A stretch of DNA of 64,000 nt, taken from contig NZ_OZ257250.1 of the NCBI RefSeq assembly GCF_965279545.1, positions 2,294,001-2,358,000 on the forward strand, written 5' to 3'. The notes under the pieces are model-generated. The model saw only the letters and a program-made list of their open reading frames with translations. It was not told where the DNA came from and searched no databases. Each line of letters opens with the position of its first letter. Position 1 is the stretch's first letter. Below, piece by piece: positions 27,424-36,728 of the stretch. Made by a program: the position numbers and the translations under genes. Source of the DNA: Methylibium sp965279545 (GTDB lineage: Bacteria > Pseudomonadota > Gammaproteobacteria > Burkholderiales > Burkholderiaceae_C).

Positions 27424-28497
27424 ATGCCCACCGGAGGAAAGTCCACCCTCACGCAGTTCCTCATCGAGGAACGCCGCAAGCACCCCGAGGCCACCGGAGA
27501 GCTCAACGCGCTGATCACCGATGTGTCGCTCGCCTGCAAGGCGATCTCGCGCAAGGTGGCCTTCGGCGGCCTGGCCGGCGTGCTCGGCAGCGCCGGCTCG
27601 GGCAATGTGCAGGGCGAAGAGCAGAAGACGCTCGACGTGCTGAGCAACACCATGTTCCTGCGTGCCACCGAATGGGGCGGCCACGTGGCCGGCATGGTGT
27701 CCGAGGAAATGGAAGCGCCGTACACGCTCCCGCCGCAGTACGCGCGCGGCAAGTACTTGCTGATGTTCGACCCGCTCGACGGCTCCTCGAACATCGACGT
27801 CAACGTCACCGTCGGCAGCATCTTCGCGATCCATCGCGCACCGCAGCCGCGCCAGGATCCGCAGCCACAGGACTACCTGCAGCCGGGCACCACGATGGTC
27901 TGCGGCGGCTACGCGATCTACGGACCGTCGACGATGCTGGTGCTGACGCTGGGCAACGGCACGCATGCCTTCACGCTCGATCCGCAACTCGGCGAGTGGG
28001 TGCTGAGCCATCCGAACCTGCGCATCCCGCAGCGCACGCGCGAGTTCGCGATCAACGCCTCGAACAGCCGCTTCTGGGAGCCGGCGGTCAAGCGCTACGT
28101 CGACGAGTGCCTGGCCGGCAGCACCGGGCCGCGCGGCGCCGACTTCAACATGCGCTGGATCGCCTCGCTGGTCGCCGAGACGCACCGCATCCTGATGCGC
28201 GGCGGCGTCTTCCTGTACCCGCGCGACAGCAAGGACCCGAGCAAGGCGGGCCGGTTGCGGCTGCTGTACGAGGCCAACCCGGTCTCCTTCCTGATCGAGC
28301 AGGCCGGCGGCATGGCCAGCACCGGCCGCAAGCGCCTGCTGGAGGTGCAGCCCGAGTCGATTCACCAGCGCATCGGCTTCGTGTTCGGCTCGAGCGAAGA
28401 GGTTGCCCGCATCGAGGGCTACCACCGCGACGAGCCGCCCGCGACCTACAGCTCGCCGCTGTTCGGCAAGCGCGGCCTGTTCGCGGACGCTGGCTGA
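27424..28497 (+). CDS. cbbF: Fructose-1,6-/sedoheptulose-1,7-bisphosphatase, class I (Calvin copy)
   Basis: A 357-residue class I bisphosphatase with MFDPLDGSSNIDVN near residue 117 and RGGVFLYPRD. About 20 residues longer than the copy at 11801, and different in the N-terminus and in the lid region. In the Calvin cycle it should act on FBP and probably SBP, as no other SBPase is present. It lies between cbbZ and cbbP. Confidence 0.95.
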   Translation: MPTGGKSTLTQFLIEERRKHPEATGELNALITDVSLACKAISRKVAFGGLAGVLGSAGSGNVQGEEQKTLDVLSNTMFLRATEWGGHVAGMVSEEMEAPYTLPPQYARGKYLLMFDPLDGSSNIDVNVTVGSIFAIHRAPQPRQDPQPQDYLQPGTTMVCGGYAIYGPSTMLVLTLGNGTHAFTLDPQLGEWVLSHPNLRIPQRTREFAINASNSRFWEPAVKRYVDECLAGSTGPRGADFNMRWIASLVAETHRILMRGGVFLYPRDSKDPSKAGRLRLLYEANPVSFLIEQAGGMASTGRKRLLEVQPESIHQRIGFVFGSSEEVARIEGYHRDEPPATYSSPLFGKRGLFADAG

Positions 28498-28543
28498 GCC
28501 AGCGCCCGTCCGCGCCCCATCCCACCTCTTCGGAGCTGCCGCC

Positions 28544-29422
28544 ATGTCTGCCCAATACCCCATCATCGCCATCACCGGTTCCTCCGGCGCCGGCACCACG
28601 TCGGTGACGCGCACCTTCGAGAACATCTTCCGCCGCGAAGGCATCCGCTCCGCCGTCATCGAGGGCGACAGCTTTCACCGTTACGACCGCCAGTCGATGA
28701 AGCTGGCGATGGCCGAGGCCGAAGCCGTCGACAACCAGCACTTCAGCCACTTCGGCGAAGACGCGAACCTGTTCGCTGAACTCGAGCAACTGTTTCGCTG
28801 CTACGGCGAGACCGGCACCGGCCAGTCTCGCAAGTACCTGCACAACGCCGAGGAGGCGGCGCCCTACAAGCAGGAACCGGGCACCTTCACACCCTGGGAG
28901 CCGTTGCCCGAGAGTGAACTGCTGTTCTACGAAGGCCTGCACGGTGGCGTGAAGACCGACAAGGTCGACGTCGCCCGCCACGCCGACCTGCTGATCGGCG
29001 TGGTACCGGTCATCAACCTCGAGTGGATCCAGAAGATCCACCGCGACCGCAGCACCCGCGGCTATTCGACCGAGGCGGTGACCGACGTGATCCTGCGCCG
29101 CATGCACGAGTACGTGCACTACATCTGCCCGCAGTTCACGCGCACGCACATCAACTTCCAGCGCGTGCCGGTGGTCGACACCTCCGACCCCTTCATCGCA
29201 CGCACCATCCCCACCGCCGACGAGAGCCTGGTGGTGATCCGCTTCGCCGACCCGCGCGGCTTCGACTTCCCCTACCTGCTGAGCATGCTGCACGACTCCT
29301 TCATGTCGCGCGCCAACACGCTGGTGGTGCCGGGCGGAAAGATGGAGCTGGCGATGCAGCTGATCTTCACGCCGATGGTCATGCGCCTGGTCGAGCGGCG
29401 CAAGAAGCTGCTGGCCGCCTGA
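28544..29422 (+). CDS. cbbP: Phosphoribulokinase
   Basis: A 292-residue proteobacterial-type phosphoribulokinase making ribulose-1,5-bisphosphate. P-loop variant GSSGAGTTS at residues 11-19, DSFHRYDR near 43, and YEGLHGG near 130. The last catalytic step before RuBisCO. Confidence 0.97.
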   Translation: MSAQYPIIAITGSSGAGTTSVTRTFENIFRREGIRSAVIEGDSFHRYDRQSMKLAMAEAEAVDNQHFSHFGEDANLFAELEQLFRCYGETGTGQSRKYLHNAEEAAPYKQEPGTFTPWEPLPESELLFYEGLHGGVKTDKVDVARHADLLIGVVPVINLEWIQKIHRDRSTRGYSTEAVTDVILRRMHEYVHYICPQFTRTHINFQRVPVVDTSDPFIARTIPTADESLVVIRFADPRGFDFPYLLSMLHDSFMSRANTLVVPGGKMELAMQLIFTPMVMRLVERRKKLLAA

Positions 29423-29479
29423 AGCGCGCCCGCCCCTGTCGATCGCCGAGCAGAACCCATCCACCTTCCTGGTCCTCCC

Positions 29480-31558
29480 ATGAACGAGAACACCAACCAC
29501 CTGGCCTTGCGCACCCAGTGCGCCAACGCCATCCGCGCCCTCGCGATGGACGCGGTGCAGGCAGCCAATTCCGGCCATCCCGGCATGCCGATGGGCATGG
29601 CCGACATCGCCGAGACCTTGTGGCGCCACCACCTGAAGCACGATCCGGCCGATCCGAAGTGGATCGACCGCGACCGCTTCGTCGTCTCCAACGGCCACGG
29701 CTCGATGCTGCTGTACGCGCTGCTGCACCTGAGCGGCTACGAGCTGCCGATCGACGAGCTCAAGCGCTTCCGCCAGCTGCATTCGCGCACGCCGGGCCAT
29801 CCCGAGGTCGATGTCACGCCGGGCGTCGAAACCACCACCGGCCCGCTGGGCCAGGGCATCAGCAACGCGGTCGGCATGGCGCTGGCCGAGAAGCTGCTGG
29901 CCGACGAGTTCAACTGCCCGGGTCACGCGGTGATCGACCACCGCACCTACGTCTTCCTGGGCGACGGCTGCCTGATGGAAGGCATCAGCCACGAAGCCTG
30001 CTCGCTCGCCGGCACCTGGCAACTGAACAAGCTGATCGCTTTCTACGACGACAACGGCATCTCGATCGACGGCGACGTGAAGGGCTGGTTCACCGACGAC
30101 ACGCCGCGCCGCTTCGAAGCCTACGGCTGGACCGTGCTGCGCGATGTCGACGGCCACGACTTCGCGTCGCTCGACCGCGCGATCGCGCAGGCGCACACGG
30201 CCGACAAGCCGGTGCTGATCTGCTGCAAGACCCACATCGGCCAGGGCTCGCCGAACCGCGCCGGCACCGCCAAGGCGCACGGCGAGGCGCTGGGCGAGGC
30301 CGAGATCGCGCTCACGCGCGAGAAGCTCGGCTGGACCGCGGCGCCGTTCGAGATCCCCGAAGCGGTCGAGTGCGCCTGGTCGGCGCTGGAGCGCGGGGCG
30401 GCACGCAAGCGCGACTGGAAGGCAAGGTTCGGTGACTACGCCCAGGCCTTTCCCGACCTCGCCCAGGAGCTGCTGCGCCGCCACAGCGACGACACCGCGC
30501 TCGGCGGCACCGCCGAAACCGCGCTGTCCGCGGCCATCCAGAGCGCCGAAACCAAGCGTGCTGCGGTGGCCACGCGCAAGGCCTCGCAGGACGTGCTGCA
30601 GGAGGTCGGTCCGGCCATGCCCGAACTGCTCGGCGGCTCGGCCGACCTGACCGGCTCCAACCTCACCGACTGGAAGGGCCACCGTCCGCTGAAGGGCACG
30701 GCCACCGGCAACCACGTGCACTACGGCGTGCGCGAGTTCGGCATGGCCGCCATCATGAACGGCGTGGCGCTGCACGGCGGCTACCGGCCGTTCGGCGGCA
30801 CCTTCCTGACCTTCGCCGACTACGCGCGCAACGCCATCCGCATGTCGGCGCTGATGCGGCTGCCGGTCATCTACGTGTTCACGCACGACTCCATCGGGCT
30901 CGGCGAGGACGGTCCGACCCACCAGCCGATCGAGCACGCATCGAGCCTGCGGCTGATCCCGAACGTCGACGTCTGGCGTCCGGCCGATGCCACCGAAACG
31001 GCCGTCGCCTGGCGGCAGGCGCTGCGCCGCGCCGACGGGCCGAGCTGCCTGCTGCTGTCGCGCCAGGCCTTGCCGCACGGCGGCGACGGGCGCGAGCGCA
31101 TCGAGAACATCGCGCGCGGTGCCTACGTGCTGCGGCGGCCCGAAGGCGAGCGCGTCGCGCTGCTGGCCAGCGGCTCGGAGATCGGCATCGCACTGCAGGC
31201 CGCCACGCTGCTGGCGGCCGATGGCATCGCGGCACGCGTCGTCTCAGTGCCCTGCATGGACGTGTTCGAACGCCAGGACGCCGCCTACCGGCACACGGTG
31301 ATCCCGCGCCACCTGCCGCGTCTGGCCATCGAGGCCGGCAGCACCGGCCTGTGGTGGAAGTACGTCGGCGAGCACGGCGACGTGATAGGACTCGACCGCT
31401 TCGGCGAATCGGCACCGGCGGCCCAGCTGTTCAAACTCTTCGGCATCACCGCCGAGGCGGCTGCCGAGCGCGCGAAGAGGCTGGTCCACCCGCATCTGCC
31501 CGCCGCAACAGACGGCGAGCTCGCGATCGAGCCGAACACCGTGCTGTCGTCGAACTGA
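29480..31558 (+). CDS. cbbT: Transketolase
   Basis: A 692-residue thiamine-diphosphate enzyme. Seen: SGHPGMPMGMAD near the N-terminus, thiamine motif GDGCLMEG near residue 160, and HDSIGLGEDGPTHQP in the central domain. Shuffles two-carbon units in the regenerative part of the Calvin cycle. ATG 29480. Confidence 0.97.
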   Translation: MNENTNHLALRTQCANAIRALAMDAVQAANSGHPGMPMGMADIAETLWRHHLKHDPADPKWIDRDRFVVSNGHGSMLLYALLHLSGYELPIDELKRFRQLHSRTPGHPEVDVTPGVETTTGPLGQGISNAVGMALAEKLLADEFNCPGHAVIDHRTYVFLGDGCLMEGISHEACSLAGTWQLNKLIAFYDDNGISIDGDVKGWFTDDTPRRFEAYGWTVLRDVDGHDFASLDRAIAQAHTADKPVLICCKTHIGQGSPNRAGTAKAHGEALGEAEIALTREKLGWTAAPFEIPEAVECAWSALERGAARKRDWKARFGDYAQAFPDLAQELLRRHSDDTALGGTAETALSAAIQSAETKRAAVATRKASQDVLQEVGPAMPELLGGSADLTGSNLTDWKGHRPLKGTATGNHVHYGVREFGMAAIMNGVALHGGYRPFGGTFLTFADYARNAIRMSALMRLPVIYVFTHDSIGLGEDGPTHQPIEHASSLRLIPNVDVWRPADATETAVAWRQALRRADGPSCLLLSRQALPHGGDGRERIENIARGAYVLRRPEGERVALLASGSEIGIALQAATLLAADGIAARVVSVPCMDVFERQDAAYRHTVIPRHLPRLAIEAGSTGLWWKYVGEHGDVIGLDRFGESAPAAQLFKLFGITAEAAAERAKRLVHPHLPAATDGELAIEPNTVLSSN

Positions 31559-31617
31559 GCCGCGCCGGCTGTCCTGCGCCAGCGTCCCCTTCCCTTCCAT
31601 CCCAAGAAGAGACCGCC

Positions 31618-32637
31618 TTGACCACACGCATCGCCATCAATGGCTACGGCCGCATCGGCCGCAACGTTCTCCGTGCCCTGTTCGAGTCGCAACGCGCCGG
31701 CACGGCCCATGACATCGAGATCATCGCGATCAACGACCTGGGCAACGCCCAGACCAACGCCCACCTGACGCGCTTCGACACCGTGCACGGCCGCTTCGGC
31801 TTCCCGGTCAGCCACGAAGGCTCGGACCTGGTGGTCGATGGGCGGCGCATCCATGTCAGCTCGATCCGCAACCCGGCCGAGCTGCCGTGGAAGCAGCACG
31901 GCATCGACATCGTGCTGGAGTGCACCGGCCTGTTCACCAGCAAGGCCAAGGCCTCGGCCCACCTCGCCGCCGGCGCGAAGAAGGTGCTGATCAGCGCGCC
32001 GGGCGGCGCCGACGTCGACGCCACCATCGTCTACGGCGTCAACCACGGCGTGCTGCGCGCCGAGCACACCGTCGTCTCGAACGCTTCGTGCACCACCAAC
32101 TGCCTGGCCCCGGTGGCCAAGGTGCTGAACGACGGCATCGGCATCGCCAACGGCCTGATGACGACGATCCACAGCTACACCAACGACCAGGTGTTGACCG
32201 ACGTCTACCACGAGGACCTGCGACGCGCCCGCTCGGCCACGCAGTCGATGATCCCGACCAAGACCGGCGCCGCCGCCGCCGTCGGCCTGGTGCTGCCGGA
32301 GCTGGCCGGCCGGCTCGACGGCTTCGCGGTGCGCGTGCCGACGATCAACGTCTCGCTGGTCGACCTGGTGTTCACCGCCAACCGCGACACCAGCGCCGGC
32401 GAGGTCAACACGCTGCTGAAGGCCGCCGCCGCGCAGGGGCCGTTGGCCGGCGTGCTGGGCTACACCGAGGAGCCGCTGGTGTCGGTGGACTTCAACCACG
32501 ACCCGCGCTCCAGCGTGTTCGACGCGACCTGCACCAAGGTCTCGGGGCGGCTCGTGAAAGTCTGCGCCTGGTACGACAACGAGTGGGGCTTCAGCAACCG
32601 CATGCTCGACACCGCCCAGGCGATGGCCCGGGCCTGA
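31618..32637 (+). CDS. cbbG: Glyceraldehyde-3-phosphate dehydrogenase
   Basis: A 339-residue GAPDH with NAD(P) motif INGYGRIGRN at the N-terminus and the catalytic Cys in SNASCTTNCL near residue 155, plus WYDNEWGFSNRM at the end. The start is TTG 31618, set by AAGAGA about seven bases upstream and by the position of the Rossmann motif. Reductive step of the Calvin cycle. Confidence 0.96.
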   Translation: MTTRIAINGYGRIGRNVLRALFESQRAGTAHDIEIIAINDLGNAQTNAHLTRFDTVHGRFGFPVSHEGSDLVVDGRRIHVSSIRNPAELPWKQHGIDIVLECTGLFTSKAKASAHLAAGAKKVLISAPGGADVDATIVYGVNHGVLRAEHTVVSNASCTTNCLAPVAKVLNDGIGIANGLMTTIHSYTNDQVLTDVYHEDLRRARSATQSMIPTKTGAAAAVGLVLPELAGRLDGFAVRVPTINVSLVDLVFTANRDTSAGEVNTLLKAAAAQGPLAGVLGYTEEPLVSVDFNHDPRSSVFDATCTKVSGRLVKVCAWYDNEWGFSNRMLDTAQAMARA

Positions 32638-32657
32638 AACCGCACGCGGAGCGCGAC

Positions 32658-33839
32658 ATGGCCTTCAAGACCCTGGACCAGATCAACCTGCGCGGGCAGC
32701 GGGTGTTCATCCGCTGCGACTTCAACGTGCCGCTCGACGCGGCCGGCCGCATCACCGACGACACGCGCATCCGCGCCGGCATCGACGGCATCCGCCACGC
32801 GCTCGCACAGGGTGCGCGCGTGATGTTGGCGTCGCACCTGGGGCGGCCCCGCGAAGGCGCGCTGACACCGGCCGACTCGCTGGCGCCGGTGGCCCGTCGC
32901 GTGGGCGAACTGCTGGGGCAAGAGGTCCCGCTGGTGACCGATTGGCTGACGCGGCGCTTCGACGTCGCGCCCGGGCAGGTCGTGATGCTGGAGAACTGCC
33001 GCGCCAACCCCGGCGAGAAAGCCAACAGCACCGAACTCGCCCAGCGCATGGCGGCGCTGTGCGACGTGTACGTGAACGATGCCTTCGGCACCGCGCACCG
33101 CGCCGAGGCCACGACCGAAGCGCTGGCGCGGGTGGCTCCGGTGGCCTGTGCCGGTCCGCTGATGGCCTCGGAGCTGGACGCGCTCGGCCGTGCGCTGGCG
33201 CAGCCGGCGCGCCCGCTCGCGGCCATCGTCGGAGGCTCCAAGGTCTCGACCAAGCTGTCGGTGCTCAATGCGCTGGCGGGCCAGGTCGAACTGCTGGTGG
33301 TCGGCGGCGGCATGGCCAACACCTTCCTGCTGGCCGCCGGCCAGCAGGTCGGCAAGTCGCTGTGCGAGCCGGAGATGGTCGAGACCGCCGCGCAAGTGGC
33401 TGCAACGCTGAGCGCACGCGGTGCCGAGCTCTTTATGCCGATCGACGTGGTCACCGCGACCGAGTTCTCCGATCGTGCGATCCCGGCGATCAAGACCTTG
33501 AACGAGGTGGCCCCCGACGACCTGATCCTCGACTTCGGCCCGCAGTCGATGCAGGCCCTGGTCGAGCGGCTCGCGCCGTGCAAGACCATCGTGTGGAACG
33601 GCCCGCTGGGCGTGTTCGAGATCGAACAGTTCTCCTACGGCACCCGCACGCTGGCCACCGCGATCGCCGCGTCGACGGCCTACTCGATCGCCGGCGGCGG
33701 CGACACCGTGGCGGCCATCAACCGCTTCGACGTGGCGCGCCAGATCGACTACGTGTCGACCGCCGGCGGCGCCTTCCTCGAGTTCCTCGAAGGCAAGACC
33801 TTGCCCGCCGTGAAGGCGCTCGAGGACCGCGCCGCCTGA
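32658..33839 (+). CDS. cbbK: Phosphoglycerate kinase
   Basis: A 393-residue PGK with RCDFNVPLD near residue 20, ASHLGRP near 60, GGSKVSTKL near 190 and GGGDTVAA near the end. Phosphorylates 3-phosphoglycerate with ATP. Twenty bases behind cbbG. Confidence 0.96.
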   Translation: MAFKTLDQINLRGQRVFIRCDFNVPLDAAGRITDDTRIRAGIDGIRHALAQGARVMLASHLGRPREGALTPADSLAPVARRVGELLGQEVPLVTDWLTRRFDVAPGQVVMLENCRANPGEKANSTELAQRMAALCDVYVNDAFGTAHRAEATTEALARVAPVACAGPLMASELDALGRALAQPARPLAAIVGGSKVSTKLSVLNALAGQVELLVVGGGMANTFLLAAGQQVGKSLCEPEMVETAAQVAATLSARGAELFMPIDVVTATEFSDRAIPAIKTLNEVAPDDLILDFGPQSMQALVERLAPCKTIVWNGPLGVFEIEQFSYGTRTLATAIAASTAYSIAGGGDTVAAINRFDVARQIDYVSTAGGAFLEFLEGKTLPAVKALEDRAA

Positions 33840-33883
33840 GGCCGCGCCCTCACCCCTTTCATCCAAGCAACCGGAGTCACACC

Positions 33884-34921
33884 ATGGCCATGATTTCCCT
33901 GAGACAACTGCTCGATCACGCGGCCGAGCACGGCTACGGCGTGCCGGCCTTCAACGTGAACAACCTGGAGCAGATCCAGGCCATCATGCAGGCCGCGCAG
34001 AAGACCGACAGCCCGGTGATCCTGCAGGCCTCGGCCGGTGCGCGCAAGTACGCCGGCGAGCCCTTCCTGCGCAAGATGGTCGAGGCGGCGGCCGAGATGT
34101 ACCCCGAGATCCCCATCGTGCTGCACCAGGACCACGGCGCCAGCCCCTCGGTGTGCATCCAGTCGATCCGCTCCGGCTTCACCAGCGTGATGATGGACGG
34201 CTCGCTGCTCGAGGACGCCAAGACGCCGGCCAGCTACGAGTACAACATTGACGTGACGCGCCGCGTGGTCGACATGGCGCACGCCATCGGCGTGTCGGTC
34301 GAAGGCGAGCTAGGCTGCCTGGGTTCGCTCGAGTCCGGCATGGCCGGCGAGGAAGACGGCGTGGGCGCCGAGGGCGTGCTGACCCACGAGCAGATGCTGA
34401 CCGACCCCGAGCAAGCGGCTGACTTCGTCGCGAAGACGGGTGTGGACGCGCTCGCGATCGCCATCGGCACCAGCCACGGCGCCTACAAGTTCAGCCGCAA
34501 GCCGACCGGCGACATCCTCGCGATCGACCGCATCAAGGCCATCCACGCGCGCATCCCGAACACCCACCTGGTGATGCACGGCTCCTCGTCGGTGCCGCAG
34601 GAGTGGCTGGCGATCATCCGCGAGCACGGCGGCGAGATCAAGGAAACCTACGGCGTGCCGGTCGAGGAGATCCAGGAAGGCATCCGCCACGGCGTGCGCA
34701 AGGTCAACATCGACACCGACATCCGCCTCGCGATGACCGGCGCGATGCGCCGCGCGATGGGCCGCGACCGCGGCGAGTTCGATCCGCGCAAGTTCCTGAA
34801 GGACGCGACCGCCGCCGCACGCGACGTCTGCATCGACCGCTTCCAGGCCTTCGGCTGCGCCGGCATGGCGTCGAAGATCAAGCCGGTGTCGCTCGAGGCG
34901 GGCGCGAAACGCTACGCCTGA
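33884..34921 (+). CDS. cbbA: Fructose-/sedoheptulose-bisphosphate aldolase, class II
   Basis: A 345-residue zinc aldolase. Zinc and active-site motifs: VLHQDHGAS near residue 82, EGELGCLGS near 135, GTSHGAYKF near 180, and VNIDTDIRLA near 270. Forms FBP and probably SBP. Last gene of the cbb operon, followed by an inverted-repeat element. Confidence 0.96.
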   Translation: MAMISLRQLLDHAAEHGYGVPAFNVNNLEQIQAIMQAAQKTDSPVILQASAGARKYAGEPFLRKMVEAAAEMYPEIPIVLHQDHGASPSVCIQSIRSGFTSVMMDGSLLEDAKTPASYEYNIDVTRRVVDMAHAIGVSVEGELGCLGSLESGMAGEEDGVGAEGVLTHEQMLTDPEQAADFVAKTGVDALAIAIGTSHGAYKFSRKPTGDILAIDRIKAIHARIPNTHLVMHGSSSVPQEWLAIIREHGGEIKETYGVPVEEIQEGIRHGVRKVNIDTDIRLAMTGAMRRAMGRDRGEFDPRKFLKDATAAARDVCIDRFQAFGCAGMASKIKPVSLEAGAKRYA

Positions 34922-34930
34922 ACGAGTGGA

Positions 34931-35035
34931 GCCCCCCGCGGGGCTTGCTCCCTCTCCACCGGCTACGGGGGAGAGGGCTGGGGTGTACCGGTCGGCCCTC
35001 ACCCCAACCCTCTCCCGCAGGGCGGGAGAGGGAGC
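34931..35035. repeat. Intergenic inverted-repeat element
   Basis: Three nested hairpins: GCCCC/GGGGC (34931-34944); CCCTCTCC with GGGGAGAGGG around a GGCTAC loop (about 34950-34978); and CCCTCTCCC/GGGAGAGGG around GCAGGGC (about 35009-35033). In addition, the CTGGGGTG and CACCCCAA flanks make the two larger hairpins mirror images. It looks like a REP/ISR-type dispersed element and may also end transcription between the convergent cbbA and creA. Confidence 0.7.
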
Positions 35036-35066
35036 CGGCAAGCGTCGCACCACGGGGTTGTCGCGC

Positions 35067-35531
35067 CTATTTGACGGGGATCACCAGCGCGCGGTCCACC
35101 GGCACCGCGGTCACGCTGTTCTGCGGCGAGCCTTCGATCACGCGATCGGAGTAGGTGAGGTAGACCAGCGTGTTGCGCTGCCGGTCCACCATGCGCACCA
35201 CCCTCAGCCGCTTGAAGACGAGTGAAATTCGCTCGCTGAACATCTCTTCCTGCACCGGCAAGGGCTTCGCGAAGGCGATCACACCGGTCTGCCGGCAGGC
35301 GATCGAGGCCTCGGACTTGTCCTCGGCGAGGCCGAACGCGCCCTTGATCCCTCCGGTCTTCGCGCGCGACACGTAGCAGGTCACGCCGTGGACCTTGGGG
35401 TCGTCGTAGGCATCGACGACGATCTTGTGGTCCGGCCCGATCAGCTTGAAGACGGTATCGACCTCGCCGACCGGTTCCGCCTGGGCCAGGAGGCCGGCGC
35501 AGAGCAGGCCGAGGGGCAGGAGCTTGTTCAT
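35067..35531 (-). CDS. creA: CreA family protein
   Basis: A 154-residue exported protein: a signal peptide of about 18 residues (MNKLLPLGLLCAGLLAQAEP) precedes a CreA domain with VGEVDTVFKLIGPDHKI and VTCYVSRAKTGG. CreA's molecular role is unknown. Convergent with cbbA. Confidence 0.9.
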   Translation of the reverse strand: MNKLLPLGLLCAGLLAQAEPVGEVDTVFKLIGPDHKIVVDAYDDPKVHGVTCYVSRAKTGGIKGAFGLAEDKSEASIACRQTGVIAFAKPLPVQEEMFSERISLVFKRLRVVRMVDRQRNTLVYLTYSDRVIEGSPQNSVTAVPVDRALVIPVK

Positions 35532-35555
35532 CCTCGACGAGTCCCCGGAAAGCGG

Positions 35556-36647
35556 TCAGTCCGTACCCATGCGCAGCGGGGCGGTGGGCACGCGGATCTC
35601 GGCCGCCCTGGCGACGCCCGTCACCGCATAGGCCCGCTGGGCGGTATCGCGCGGCGTGGCCGCCGGCAAGGCCCTGCCATCGCGGCCCACGAGGCTGGCC
35701 ACGATGGGCTCGTTGGTCTTCGCGCCGCGCCGCGTGACCACGGCCACCTCGCCGCTGGCCAGCCTGACATAGCTCCCCGGCGGGTACATGCCGAGCGACT
35801 TGATGACAGCGGAGCCCACCTGGTCCGGCTGGCCGTTGGGACCCAGGCAGGCGGCACGCGCCGCCAGCGTGGCCGGCATGCCCGCACGGAACCTGCGCGA
35901 GCTGATCTTCGCCGTGAAGACGTCCGCCCGGCGCAGCACGCTGGCCAGCCGCTGCGTCGCGCTCAGCGCCCCGTACGGCAGCTCGGGCGCCGGATCGGTG
36001 TGGTGCAAGGCCACGATCTCGAGCCAAGCCTCGTCGCGGATGCCGGCACGGCGCAGCAGCTCGGCGCTCGCCTGGGGGTGGCCATCGATGGCACGACGCT
36101 GGTCCAGCGTGGGCGTCCGTTCGCGATGGATCAGTTCGTCCTGGAGTTCCGTCATGCTGACGTTCATGGTCAGCGCGGCGAGCACGACCGCCTGCCGTTC
36201 GGCGTCGCTGAACTCCAGATGCTGCAGGCACAGCTCGACGACCACGCCGCAGAACAGCGCGTGCTGGCTGCTGTAGTGCTCCTGCGGCCGGTTCGCGCCC
36301 TGCACCAGCAGGTAGAGCAGCGAGTCGGCGTCGCGCTGCACGAGTGCACGACAACGCCGCATCAGCCCCTCGATCAGCGAAGGCCAGCCGGTCTCGGCAA
36401 GCGGCGCGCCCAGCGCGGTGGCCAACTGGTGCTGCAAGGCCGCCAGCTCCGAGGGCAGCGGCAGCGGGCGGGCGGCGGTGCGCTCCGTGCCGTCGACCTG
36501 TGCGGGAGGGCCGTCGCTGCGATCCGGCAGATCGCCCGCCGCGGCAGGGGTCGCGGGGACCGGTGGTTCGCCCGAGGCGCCCTCGGGTTCCGAATGGGTC
36601 GGGGCGATCGACTCGGCGACGTCTGCGGTGGTGCGGGGCGGGTTCAA
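35556..36647 (-). CDS. HD-GYP-related protein with degenerate catalytic site
   Basis: A 363-residue protein: a Pro/Ala-rich N-terminal stretch (about 1-70), then an HD-GYP-like domain ending in GMYPPGSYVRLASGEVAVV, the strand region typical of HD-GYP phosphodiesterases. The HD pair expected after the second helix is gone (ALTMNVSM in place of LLHDIGK), and only DGHPQAS and ALHHTDP remain of the metal ligands. It probably cannot cleave cyclic-di-GMP; it may bind it or be a scaffold. No membrane segment. Confidence 0.7.
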   Translation of the reverse strand: MNPPRTTADVAESIAPTHSEPEGASGEPPVPATPAAAGDLPDRSDGPPAQVDGTERTAARPLPLPSELAALQHQLATALGAPLAETGWPSLIEGLMRRCRALVQRDADSLLYLLVQGANRPQEHYSSQHALFCGVVVELCLQHLEFSDAERQAVVLAALTMNVSMTELQDELIHRERTPTLDQRRAIDGHPQASAELLRRAGIRDEAWLEIVALHHTDPAPELPYGALSATQRLASVLRRADVFTAKISSRRFRAGMPATLAARAACLGPNGQPDQVGSAVIKSLGMYPPGSYVRLASGEVAVVTRRGAKTNEPIVASLVGRDGRALPAATPRDTAQRAYAVTGVARAAEIRVPTAPLRMGTD

Positions 36648-36728
36648 GGGAGGACGCCTGGTGGCGCGGTTCAGTCGGTCACCGTCGATTCTGGCACCTT
36701 GTCGAGCCCGTCGCGACGGACGCCCGCC

